From positions 124,001 to 188,000 of the forward strand of contig NZ_QPHL01000016.1 in assembly GCF_003335675.1 (NCBI RefSeq): a DNA stretch of 64,000 nucleotides, read 5' to 3'. The DNA is from Winogradskyella sp. KYW1333 (lineage in GTDB: Bacteria > Bacteroidota > Bacteroidia > Flavobacteriales > Flavobacteriaceae). Numbering within the stretch: the stretch's first letter is position 1; the number at the start of each line of letters is the position of its first letter. Positions 1 to 7,614 of this stretch are shown here, in pieces. The notes beneath the pieces are model-generated. The model did no database searches. It was not told where the DNA came from and saw only the letters and a program-made list of their open reading frames with translations. Position numbers and translations under genes: made by a program.

Positions 1-301
1 AAGAAATACTTACCAGTTTTTGTAAACTAGGAACTTCTAAATATGTGTTTTCAATTTTTAATAACTGAATCTCCTTTGTTATCGGCTCAAAACCATGGTT
101 AGGTATTCTATTGTCATTATCAAACGAAGATAAATACTCATTGACATAGTCTAACTCACGCTTAAGTTTAGTTTCAACTTCAAAGGGAAAAATAGATGAA
201 ACAGCCTCTTTTCCTAAAGAGGTGATAGCGTATTCATTTATTTGTTCTAAAACCGTAAAAAACTCAAGGTCTTTTAAGGTTTTTTCATGAATTTTTATCA
301 T
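1..301 (-). CDS. mutS2: Endonuclease MutS2, N-terminal part (cut by window edge)
   Basis: The minus-strand frame opens at an ATG at 301 and runs off the left edge without a stop. The translation begins MIKIHEKTLKDLEF and matches the N-terminal part of MutS2, the MutS-like ATPase with a C-terminal Smr nuclease domain that acts against recombination intermediates or rescues collided ribosomes. Only about 100 residues are visible, so the ATPase and Smr domains cannot be checked. It is divergent from ung, with 100 bp between them. The family call is from recall of the flavobacterial N-terminus. Confidence 0.8.
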   Translation of the reverse strand, partial: MIKIHEKTLKDLEFFTVLEQINEYAITSLGKEAVSSIFPFEVETKLKRELDYVNEYLSSFDNDNRIPNHGFEPITKEIQLLKIENTYLEVPSLQKLVSIS

Positions 302-323
302 GTCTGTTTCAGAATTAAAAACG

Positions 324-331
324 CAAATTTA
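324..331 (-). promoter_or_regulatory. Putative -7 promoter element of mutS2
   Basis: On the minus strand this reads TAAATTTG, a perfect match to the Bacteroidota -7 consensus TAnnTTTG, about 23 nt upstream of the mutS2 ATG. No clear -33 element was identified. Confidence 0.5.
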
Positions 332-379
332 CGGTAATTACTCTAATAAGAATAATATGCAAGGTTGCTATGATATGCT

Positions 380-387
380 TATTTTTG
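380..387 (+). promoter_or_regulatory. Putative -7 promoter element of ung
   Basis: TATTTTTG matches TAnnTTTG and ends 15 nt before the ung ATG, which would give a very short 5' leader. Confidence 0.5.
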
Positions 388-401
388 AAAAAACTACTTA
401 A

Positions 402-1076
402 ATGAATGTTTCAATAGGTCCTAGTTGGAAACAATATTTGCAAGCAGAGTTTGATAAATCTTATTTTAAGAGTTTAGCAGAATTTGTTAAAGCTGAGTAT
501 AAAAATTATACTTGCTTCCCTAAGGGATCACAAATATTCAATGCTTTTAATCATTGTTCATTCGAGGCTGTAAAAGTTGTAATTATTGGGCAAGACCCAT
601 ATCATGGAATAGGTCAAGCAAATGGCTTGTGCTTTTCAGTAAATGACGGTATACAACATCCACCTTCATTAAAAAATATACTTAAAGAATTAGAAGACGA
701 TTTAAACATTAATTATCCTGTAAGTGGAAACCTTGAAAAATGGGCTGATCAGGGTGTTCTTTTATTAAATGCAACATTAACTGTTAGAGCAAATCAAGCT
801 GGGAGCCATCAAAAGAAGGGTTGGGAGACTTTTACAGATAAGGTAATTGAAATCATTAGCGATAATAAAGAAAATGTAGTCTTTATGCTTTGGGGCGGAT
901 ATGCTAACAAGAAAAAGAAATTAATCAATACCAATAACCACTTTGTTTTGGAAACTGGTCATCCGTCTCCACTAAGCGCAAATAGGGGGTATTGGTTTGG
1001 TAATAAGCAATTTAGTACAACTAACTCCCTGTTGCTGCAAGCTGGGCTGTCTGCAATTGAGTGGTCACTAAAGTAG
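402..1076 (+). CDS. ung: Uracil-DNA glycosylase (family 1)
   Basis: Removes uracil from DNA as the first step of base-excision repair in the cytoplasm. The 224-residue length is normal for the family. The water-activating motif GQDPYHG is at residues 63-69 (catalytic Asp65), and the DNA-intercalation motif HPSPLS starts at about residue 187. The central segment GVLLLNATLTVR is also family-typical. The start follows a -7 element and there is no earlier in-frame ATG. It is divergent from mutS2, so two DNA-maintenance genes share this intergenic region. The 3' end may overlap a small antisense gene. Confidence 0.97.
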   Translation: MNVSIGPSWKQYLQAEFDKSYFKSLAEFVKAEYKNYTCFPKGSQIFNAFNHCSFEAVKVVIIGQDPYHGIGQANGLCFSVNDGIQHPPSLKNILKELEDDLNINYPVSGNLEKWADQGVLLLNATLTVRANQAGSHQKKGWETFTDKVIEIISDNKENVVFMLWGGYANKKKKLINTNNHFVLETGHPSPLSANRGYWFGNKQFSTTNSLLLQAGLSAIEWSLK

Positions 1077-1206
1077 GTTTCTCGTTTCTTATTATTTGTG
1101 GCTTTTTGTTATTTACTTTTTTTGTTGATTTATTACAACTAAATATTAAAAGCAAAAAATTCACCGCCACCAGAAAACTTAAAATCAGAGTAATTGTTAA
1201 TAGCAT
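1021..1206 (-). CDS. Possible small single-pass membrane protein, convergent with ung
   Basis: A 61-residue frame with an ATG start, an N-terminal hydrophobic segment (residues 1-23), a Lys-rich middle and a Gln/Thr-rich tail ending QLAATGS. It looks like the short membrane-anchored hypothetical proteins found in Flavobacteriaceae. A near-consensus -7 element (TATATTTA on the minus strand, 1249-1256) lies about 43 nt upstream. The last 56 bp overlap the 3' end of ung tail to tail. A competing plus-strand frame (1061-1261, GTG start) covers the same DNA, so reality and strand are uncertain. No function is proposed. Confidence 0.45.
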   Translation of the reverse strand: MLLTITLILSFLVAVNFLLLIFSCNKSTKKVNNKKPQIIRNEKPTLVTTQLQTAQLAATGS

Positions 1207-1411
1207 ATTAGTCTGTTTTTTTTTGTTAATAGCACATAGTTGGCTTGGTAAATATAATTAAAAAATGGATAATCTGTACTTTAGCCTGTTATATTGTAAG
1301 AAAAATCTAAATATATTATTAAAAAATAATGTATTTAGTCGTAAAAAACAAACGTTTTATCGACAAATATTAAACTTATCGTAAAATTAAAGGGTCTTTT
1401 ATAGAAGATTG

Positions 1412-2266
1412 CTAAATATTAGTAGTTAATTCTGAATATTTCACTTTTTTTGGAATTATGTTCAAATTTAGGAGTTCATCTTGAACATTTTCTATGGTTT
1501 TTTCATCAATAACCTCTTGAGACCATTCTGTAAGAGATAACCATTCTTGTACATCTTCCAGTTTTTGATCGTACCTATTTGCAATGGTTTTATCGATACT
1601 TGGTATAGATTTAAAATCAGTAGTTGAAATATTAATGATGTTCAAAATTCTTCTCAGGGCTTCTTCTTGATTTTCGATAAATTCATTGCGCACTGCAATA
1701 ACAAAACATGGCCAAGGGGAAGGGCAATTGCCTATGCGTCTAAATGTTCCATTATCAACTAAAGGTTTTGTGGTAAATTTTTCCCACATAAAATAATCTG
1801 CTTCTTCATCGGTTAAACCCTTAACCGCACCATCAAGATTTTTAATGACTTCAAACTTTAAATCTTTGTTCAAGTCCCATTTATTATTCTTGGCATTTAT
1901 ATAGGCCATAAGATGTGAACCCGAACCATATCGGCTTATTGCAGCTCGAGAGCCCTTAATATCCTCCAAGGATTCAAACTTTGATTTATTCGCCACATGA
2001 ATTCCCCAGATCAATGGAGTTTTTACGAAAGTTTGAACAATTTTAGAAGGGTTGCCTGCAATTATATCTTTTATGATACCCTCAGTAAGGATAACAGCTA
2101 TGTCAATTTCGCCAGAACGTAAAGCTTTGCACATTGCGCCAGTACCACTATAATAATCATGCCATCTTAAATTAATTCCCGCATTCTTGTATTCACCATT
2201 CTTTAAAGTTAAGTACCATGCAAGATTGAAATGTTCAGGAACACCTCCTATATTGACTTTTTTCAT
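1412..2266 (-). CDS. Cytoplasmic type 2 periplasmic-binding-protein-like protein
   Basis: The 284-residue protein has the layout of NMT1/THI5-like ABC substrate-binding proteins: MKKVNIGGVPEHFNLAWYLT at the start, the GTGAMCKALRSGEIDIAV segment near residue 42, and SRYGSGSHLMAY near residue 111. It has no signal peptide or lipobox, so it is unlikely to serve a transporter from the periplasm. A cytoplasmic ligand-binding or enzymatic role is inferred. It is the last gene of a five-gene minus-strand unit, one base after the phosphorylase stop. No permease or ATPase gene is adjacent. The ligand is unknown. Confidence 0.65.
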   Translation of the reverse strand: MKKVNIGGVPEHFNLAWYLTLKNGEYKNAGINLRWHDYYSGTGAMCKALRSGEIDIAVILTEGIIKDIIAGNPSKIVQTFVKTPLIWGIHVANKSKFESLEDIKGSRAAISRYGSGSHLMAYINAKNNKWDLNKDLKFEVIKNLDGAVKGLTDEEADYFMWEKFTTKPLVDNGTFRRIGNCPSPWPCFVIAVRNEFIENQEEALRRILNIINISTTDFKSIPSIDKTIANRYDQKLEDVQEWLSLTEWSQEVIDEKTIENVQDELLNLNIIPKKVKYSELTTNI

Positions 2267-2267
2267 A

Positions 2268-3140
2268 TTAGATATTAACGATGCGTTCTAAGGCATATAA
2301 GATTAATTTCTCAACTGTTTTTTTAGGATTTTTACTAAAATCACCATTAGATCTATTTGCTATAATAGCATTAAGCGATAAGGCTTCATGTCCTAAAAGT
2401 TTGGAAAGTCCATAAATAACTGAGGTTTCCATTTCAAAATTGGTGATTCTAAATTCTTTATAACTGAAGTTATCTAGTTTTGAATTGAGTTGGTCGTCAT
2501 ATAAGGGTAGTCTAAGCACTCTTCCTTGAGGGCCATAAAAACCGCCAGCAGTTCCGGTCATACCCATAAAAACTTTTTCACTTTTGAAGTGTTTTTCTAA
2601 GTACTTGCTATTATTAATAATAATTGGTCTTGCTTTATTCTTATCCCATTTTGTATGTTTTATAAAGGCATCCTCAATTTCCGGATTGCTAATACCATTA
2701 ATTTGGTAAAAATGAAGCATACCGTTTATATCTAAACCATGGGTGCTCATTATAAAGGAATCAACAGGAATATCTGCCTGCAATGATCCTGAGGTGCCAA
2801 TTCTTACAATATTTAGACTGGTTAATTCTGTTTTTGGTTTGCGTGTTTTTAAATCTATATTAACTAATGCATCAAGCTCATTAAGTACTATATCAATATT
2901 ATCTGGACCAATACCTGTAGAAATTACAGAAATCCTTCTGTCTTTATAATACCCAGTCTGTGTTTTAAATTCACGTTTTTGAGTACTAAACTCAATGCTG
3001 TCAAAATGTTTTGTGATTTTCTCAACTCTATCTTGATCACCAACAAAAATGATAGTGTCTGAAATATCATCTGGTTTCAAATTTAGATGGTAAACACTGC
3101 CATCTGGGTTTAATATTAATTCGGAATTTTTAATTGACAT
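2268..3140 (-). CDS. Nucleoside phosphorylase (PNP/UDP superfamily)
   Basis: The 290-residue cytoplasmic protein has the nucleoside phosphorylase fold: IIFVGDQDRVEKI near residue 30 (phosphate-binding loop region), STGIGPDNIDIVLNEL near residue 74, IVRIGTSGSL near residue 110 and FEMETSVIYGLSKLLGH near residue 234, the family's ribose-binding Met-Glu motif. It probably cleaves a purine or pyrimidine nucleoside with phosphate during salvage. Uridine-phosphorylase-like is the best guess, but the base is not determined by what can be seen. Its start overlaps the end of the upstream DUF1835 gene by 11 bp, which suggests translational coupling. Confidence 0.85.
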   Translation of the reverse strand: MSIKNSELILNPDGSVYHLNLKPDDISDTIIFVGDQDRVEKITKHFDSIEFSTQKREFKTQTGYYKDRRISVISTGIGPDNIDIVLNELDALVNIDLKTRKPKTELTSLNIVRIGTSGSLQADIPVDSFIMSTHGLDINGMLHFYQINGISNPEIEDAFIKHTKWDKNKARPIIINNSKYLEKHFKSEKVFMGMTGTAGGFYGPQGRVLRLPLYDDQLNSKLDNFSYKEFRITNFEMETSVIYGLSKLLGHEALSLNAIIANRSNGDFSKNPKKTVEKLILYALERIVNI

Positions 3141-4071
3141 GCAATACCGTTTTTACAAGTTTATTTTGATCTACACTAAATTGGTATTCTAACCTTTTAA
3201 CACCTCCATAACTCATATCGTTATTGACTTCCACTGCATAATTATACCTTCTCAATAACGCCTCATGTCCTTTTCTGTTTAGATTTATACCTTCCTCAGA
3301 AACCTCAAAAAATATGGATAGTTTATCGATTAATCTCTTCATCTGTAAATCACCATATCCATAAAAACCTTGATAATTTAAACAATAACCCATTAAATGA
3401 TGTTCTGAGTTAATCTGGTTGTCTCTAATTAACCTAAGGATATTATCTTCTAAAACACTTAAACCACTCTTTTGGTGAGGATATCGCTTCAAATGAGCTT
3501 TTAGGCAATTACTCATGTATCTGAAGTTAGAATTTGTTACTATATACGGTTTTAAAATATTGTGATCTTTACCACAGTATGTTCGCCATAAGGCAATTGC
3601 TAAATCTTTGTCATCTTGACTTAATAATACCTTGTCTTTATAGTGCCGTTCTATTTGATCAGGATTAAGTTCTCCTAATCCTTTTAGGCTTTTTTCTCCT
3701 TCGACTCGTCCGCTACAAATTAAATATAGTGGTTTTTCTATTTCTTTTTGATGCAAAAGATTAAGGACGCCAATTAAATTAATGTGACAAAACAAATCAT
3801 ATTCAAACCAGAGATTTATCTCATCGTACTTTTCAACATCATCTAGTTTTGATAACTCTTCCTTAAGTTCATTTGTGTCAACTTCAATATCATAATAAGA
3901 CTTTAAAAAATCAGCTCTAATTTCGAAAAACTCTTCTGAGTCAATTTTTGGTATAGTTGGCCCTTCGCAAAGCATTTCTTGCCAGGTTAGTATATCATTT
4001 TTAAAGCCTAGTTCTCTCAAATAATCAGTTAGAATATTACCATTAGTAATATGCAAACAAGTTTTACCCAT
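3130..4071 (-). CDS. DUF1835 domain-containing protein
   Basis: A 313-residue soluble protein. The N-terminal third (LHITNGNILTDYLRELGF, then WQEMLCEGPT) is typical of DUF1835. The C-terminal part, with an RLI and MKRLIDKL-type helical segment, fits the short helical domain often fused to it. There is no signal peptide or transmembrane segment. Function is unknown in the literature I can recall. It lies between an eIF1-like factor (5 bp upstream) and a nucleoside phosphorylase (11 bp overlap downstream), so it is almost certainly cotranscribed with them. Confidence 0.8.
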   Translation of the reverse strand: MGKTCLHITNGNILTDYLRELGFKNDILTWQEMLCEGPTIPKIDSEEFFEIRADFLKSYYDIEVDTNELKEELSKLDDVEKYDEINLWFEYDLFCHINLIGVLNLLHQKEIEKPLYLICSGRVEGEKSLKGLGELNPDQIERHYKDKVLLSQDDKDLAIALWRTYCGKDHNILKPYIVTNSNFRYMSNCLKAHLKRYPHQKSGLSVLEDNILRLIRDNQINSEHHLMGYCLNYQGFYGYGDLQMKRLIDKLSIFFEVSEEGINLNRKGHEALLRRYNYAVEVNNDMSYGGVKRLEYQFSVDQNKLVKTVLHVN

Positions 4072-4076
4072 AATAA

Positions 4077-4406
4077 TTAACCTCCAACTCGTTTAACGTT
4101 AAATCCTTTTTCTTTTAACATGGACATAATTTTATCTCTATAATCACCTTGAATAATGATTTTGTTATCCTTAAAACTACCTCCAACACTTAATTTAGAT
4201 TTAAGCTCTTTTGCTAGTTTCTTGAAATCATTAGTTGTACCAGTATAACCTTCAAGAATTGTTATTGGTTTACCTTTTCTTTTTTCGTATTTGCAAATTA
4301 TAGGATCATCTTGCATCCAAACACCACTTTCTTTTTCGTTCAGGTTTTCATTAGGAACTTCAACGTGATCAGGAAATAAATTTTTTAATTGATCTTTTAA
4401 ATCCAT
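4077..4406 (-). CDS. eIF1/SUI1-like translation initiation factor (YciH type)
   Basis: The 109-residue length and the C-terminal core match bacterial YciH, the SUI1/eIF1 homologue thought to discriminate start codons or act on the 30S subunit. Visible features are ITILEGYTG near residue 48, a KKLAKELKSKLSVGGSFKD helix-loop near residues 62-80 and the IIIQGDYRDKI strand-helix near residue 83. The N-terminal 45 residues are variable linker. It sits one base after the oxygenase gene stop and 5 bp before DUF1835, inside the five-gene unit. The exact role in Bacteroidota is not established. Confidence 0.85.
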   Translation of the reverse strand: MDLKDQLKNLFPDHVEVPNENLNEKESGVWMQDDPIICKYEKRKGKPITILEGYTGTTNDFKKLAKELKSKLSVGGSFKDNKIIIQGDYRDKIMSMLKEKGFNVKRVGG

Positions 4407-4407
4407 T

Positions 4408-5358
4408 CTATTTCTTTATCAAGCCAAGTTCAACAAGTCTTTCATTTAAAAACTCACCTGCAGTAATATCATCGAATTTTTTATGATTCTTTTCGTCAAC
4501 ACAACTATCCAATACATCTAATTTCATTTCACTAATTGGGTGCATAAAAAAAGGTATTGAATATCTAGAAGTTCCCCAAAGTTCACGTGGTGGATTTACA
4601 ACTCTATGAATAGTAGATTTTAACCTATTGTTTGTATGTCGTGAGAGCATGTCGCCAACATTAATCATTAATTCATCTGGTTCTGCAATAGCATCAATCC
4701 ACTCACCATCATGTCTTTGTACTTGAAGGCCTCGACCTTGTGCTCCCATTAATAAAGTAATTAGATTTATATCACCATGAGCGGCTGCTCGCACGGCATT
4801 CTCAGGTTCTTCAATAATTGGTGGATAATGAATAGGTCTTAATATAGAATTACCGTTATGTATGTACTCGTCAAAATAGGTTTCTTCCAAATTTAAATGC
4901 AATGCTAAAGCGCGCAATACATACTTTGCAGTTTTCTCAAGCATTTCATAAGCTTCTTTCCCCACTTTATTAAATTCTGGAACTTCTTTAACTTCTACAT
5001 TATCCGGATATTCCTTTTTCCTTTCTTCATCATCCTCAACATATTGTCCAAAATGCCAGAATTCTTTTAAGTCACCTTCTTTCTTTCCCTTGGCACTTTC
5101 TTTACCAAAAGAGACATAGCCTCTTTGGCCACCAATTCCAGGAATTTCATATCTTTTTTTTGTTTCAACCGGTAAACTAAAGAACGTTTTTACTTCATTG
5201 TAAAGTCTATCTACCAAATTGTCGTCCAAAAAATGGCCTTTTAGAGCAACAAAACCAATTTCTTCGTACGCCTTTCCTATTTCATTTATAAACTTTTGCT
5301 TTCGCTCAGGATCATTAGAAATGAAGTCCATTAAATCTACGCTAGGTATTCTATCCAT
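4408..5358 (-). CDS. Isopenicillin N synthase-like Fe(II)/2-oxoglutarate oxygenase
   Basis: The 316-residue cytoplasmic protein has an N-terminal DIOX_N-type half and a double-stranded beta-helix core. The iron triad is visible as H194-x-D196 (AAAHGDINLITLL) and H251 (STIHRVVNPP), with the 2-oxoglutarate-binding R265-x-S267 (SRYSIPFF). Family members hydroxylate or desaturate small molecules; isopenicillin N synthase is only the namesake and nothing here suggests beta-lactam synthesis. It is the first gene of a minus-strand unit and has its own TAGATTTG -7 element. The substrate is unknown. Confidence 0.85.
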   Translation of the reverse strand: MDRIPSVDLMDFISNDPERKQKFINEIGKAYEEIGFVALKGHFLDDNLVDRLYNEVKTFFSLPVETKKRYEIPGIGGQRGYVSFGKESAKGKKEGDLKEFWHFGQYVEDDEERKKEYPDNVEVKEVPEFNKVGKEAYEMLEKTAKYVLRALALHLNLEETYFDEYIHNGNSILRPIHYPPIIEEPENAVRAAAHGDINLITLLMGAQGRGLQVQRHDGEWIDAIAEPDELMINVGDMLSRHTNNRLKSTIHRVVNPPRELWGTSRYSIPFFMHPISEMKLDVLDSCVDEKNHKKFDDITAGEFLNERLVELGLIKK

Positions 5359-5387
5359 TAGATTGTGTTTTATTTTTATTCAATATA

Positions 5388-5395
5388 CAAATCTA
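5388..5395 (-). promoter_or_regulatory. Putative -7 element of the oxygenase-led operon
   Basis: Minus-strand TAGATTTG matches TAnnTTTG, 30 nt upstream of the oxygenase start at 5358. It would drive the five genes down to 1412. Confidence 0.5.
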
Positions 5396-5474
5396 ACGAA
5401 AATACTACTAAATTATTAGGTCCGATTTATTTACAATTTAAAGGTGTTTATATAAATGTTGCATCAAATTTATT

Positions 5475-5482
5475 TACATTTG
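5475..5482 (+). promoter_or_regulatory. Putative -7 element of the E1 fusion gene
   Basis: TACATTTG matches TAnnTTTG and lies 21 nt upstream of the ATG at 5504. Confidence 0.45.
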
Positions 5483-5503
5483 AGATAATCTTTAAAATGC
5501 ATT

Positions 5504-7504
5504 ATGCCCACCATAACTAAGAGCAATATTAATTACGATAAAAGGGATTTAAATGATAAAGTTTTACTGAGACTTTATTACAATATGCTGAGGCCACGGT
5601 TAATTGAAGAAAAGATGTTAATTCTTCTTAGGCAAGGCAAAATTTCTAAATGGTTCTCTGGCATTGGACAAGAAGCTATTTCTGTTGGAGTAACAATGGC
5701 CCTAAAACCGAGTGAGTATATACTTCCGATGCACAGGAATTTAGGGGTTTTTACAACACGTGAAATCCCATTACATCGTTTGTTTTGTCAGTGGCAAGGT
5801 AAAGCGAGTGGTTTTACCAAAGGCCGCGATAGATCTTTTCATTTTGGAACACAAGATTACAATATTGTGGGAATGATTTCTCATTTAGGTCCACAATTAG
5901 GAGTTGCTGATGGTATAGCATTAGCTAACCTTCTTAAAAAAAACGGACAAGTTACAGCGGTTTTTACAGGTGAAGGCGGTACAAGTGAGGGAGATTTTCA
6001 TGAGGCTTTAAATGTTGCTGCTGTTTGGCAATTACCTGTAATTTTTTGTATTGAAAACAATGGTTATGGATTATCAACACCAATAAATGAGCAATACCGT
6101 TGCAAACATATAGCAGATAGAGGTAAAGGTTATGGCATGGAGTCTTTTATATTAGATGGTAATAATATAATTGAGACTTATACTAAGGTTAAGAAATTAG
6201 CTGAAAGTATAAGAAAGCGTCCAAGACCTCTCCTTATTGAATTTAAAACATTTAGAAGAAGAGGTCATGAAGAGGCGAGTGGTACAAAGTATGTGCCGAA
6301 TGAATTAATGAAAGAATGGGAAGCTAAAGATCCTATTGAAAATTTCCGAAGTTACTTGTTTAGTAAGAAGATTTTAAATCAAGAAATCGAAGAGCAGTAT
6401 AGCTCTGAAATAAAAGCTGATATAGATAGATCATTGGAGTCAGCTTATGCTGAAGAAGCTATCACTCCAAATAGAAGTGATGAATTAATTGATGTTTATA
6501 AATCATTTGAATATCAAGATATTACACCTAACAAAAAAGTAAATGAGTTAAGATTGATTGATGCTATTTCAGAAGGATTAAAACAATCAATGGAAAAGCA
6601 CAAAGATCTTGTTATTATGGGACAGGATATTGCTGAATATGGTGGTGTTTTTAAAATTACAGAAGGCTTTGTTGAACAATTTGGAAAAGAACGAGTTAGA
6701 AATACACCTATTTGTGAATCTGCTATAGTTGAAGCTGGTATGGGATTGTCTATTGCAGGCATGAAAGCAGTTGTAGAAATGCAGTTTTCAGACTTTGTAA
6801 CTTCAGGGTTTAATCCAATTGTAAATTATTTGGCAAAATCACATTATAGATGGGAACAAAGTGCTGATGTTGTTGTACGTATGCCATGCGGTGCTGGTGT
6901 AGGAGCAGGTCCTTTTCATTCTCAGACAAATGAAGCCTGGTTTACAAAAACACCTGGACTCAAAGTAGTATACCCAGCATTTCCTTATGATGCTAAAGGA
7001 TTGATGGCAACTGCAATTAATGATCCAAATCCGGTAATGTTCTTTGAGCATAAGGCATTATATAGAAGCATACGTCAAAACGTGCCAACTGATTACTATA
7101 CATTACCATTTGGTAAGGTCTCTAAGGTTAGAGATGGTGATGATATAAGTATAATTACATATGGAGCTGGTGTGCATTGGGCTATTGAATCACTTGACGC
7201 TAATTCTGATATATCTGCTGATCTCATTGATTTAAGAACTCTCCAGCCGCTAGACATAGAATCAATAATACATTCAGTTAAAAAGACAGGTAAAGTACTC
7301 ATTCTTCAAGAAGATTCTTTATTTGGTGGTATTGCGAGCGATATTTCGGCATTAATTATGGAGGAATGCTTTGAGTTTTTAGATGCTCCAATTAAACGCT
7401 TGGCAAGTATGGAAACACCTATTCCGTTTGCTCAACAATTAGAAGATCAATATTTAGCTAAATCTAAGCTTAATGATGTTTTAATGGAGTTGGTCGCTTA
7501 TTAG
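5504..7504 (+). CDS. 2-oxoacid dehydrogenase E1, fused alpha and beta subunits
   Basis: Thiamine-diphosphate-dependent decarboxylase component of a 2-oxoacid dehydrogenase complex, probably branched-chain or pyruvate type. Residues 1 to about 340 are the alpha subunit, with the ThDP/Mg motif from GEGGT (156-160) to the ENN at 184-186. Residues from about 345 to 666 are the beta subunit, starting NELRLIDAISEGLKQSM, followed by the transketolase C-terminal domain. Fusion of alpha and beta in one chain is common in Bacteroidota, and 666 residues is the usual size. E2 and E3 genes are not in the window. It is transcribed divergently from the oxygenase operon. Confidence 0.9.
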   Translation: MPTITKSNINYDKRDLNDKVLLRLYYNMLRPRLIEEKMLILLRQGKISKWFSGIGQEAISVGVTMALKPSEYILPMHRNLGVFTTREIPLHRLFCQWQGKASGFTKGRDRSFHFGTQDYNIVGMISHLGPQLGVADGIALANLLKKNGQVTAVFTGEGGTSEGDFHEALNVAAVWQLPVIFCIENNGYGLSTPINEQYRCKHIADRGKGYGMESFILDGNNIIETYTKVKKLAESIRKRPRPLLIEFKTFRRRGHEEASGTKYVPNELMKEWEAKDPIENFRSYLFSKKILNQEIEEQYSSEIKADIDRSLESAYAEEAITPNRSDELIDVYKSFEYQDITPNKKVNELRLIDAISEGLKQSMEKHKDLVIMGQDIAEYGGVFKITEGFVEQFGKERVRNTPICESAIVEAGMGLSIAGMKAVVEMQFSDFVTSGFNPIVNYLAKSHYRWEQSADVVVRMPCGAGVGAGPFHSQTNEAWFTKTPGLKVVYPAFPYDAKGLMATAINDPNPVMFFEHKALYRSIRQNVPTDYYTLPFGKVSKVRDGDDISIITYGAGVHWAIESLDANSDISADLIDLRTLQPLDIESIIHSVKKTGKVLILQEDSLFGGIASDISALIMEECFEFLDAPIKRLASMETPIPFAQQLEDQYLAKSKLNDVLMELVAY

Positions 7505-7614
7505 TTTATCGGAATTTTTAGTGCTTTGTATAGTCACAATCTACAAAAGCTAAAAATATCTTAATGCTTTCCAATTAAATTGGTAAATTGGGGACACTAA
7601 AAAAATTATCTAAA

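Noticed and set aside
1061-1261. Plus-strand 66-codon GTG frame after ung
   Set aside because: It needs a GTG start inside ung and has no ATG. The minus-strand frame over the same DNA has an ATG and a promoter-like element, so I listed that one, with low confidence.
1412-3140. Futalosine menaquinone pathway genes (MqnA/D-like binding fold plus MqnB-like hydrolase)
   Set aside because: A cytoplasmic binding-fold protein beside a nucleoside phosphorylase invites this idea. However, the phosphorylase is longer than MqnB and has uridine/purine phosphorylase features, the other pathway genes are absent, and Flavobacteriaceae normally use the classical menaquinone route.
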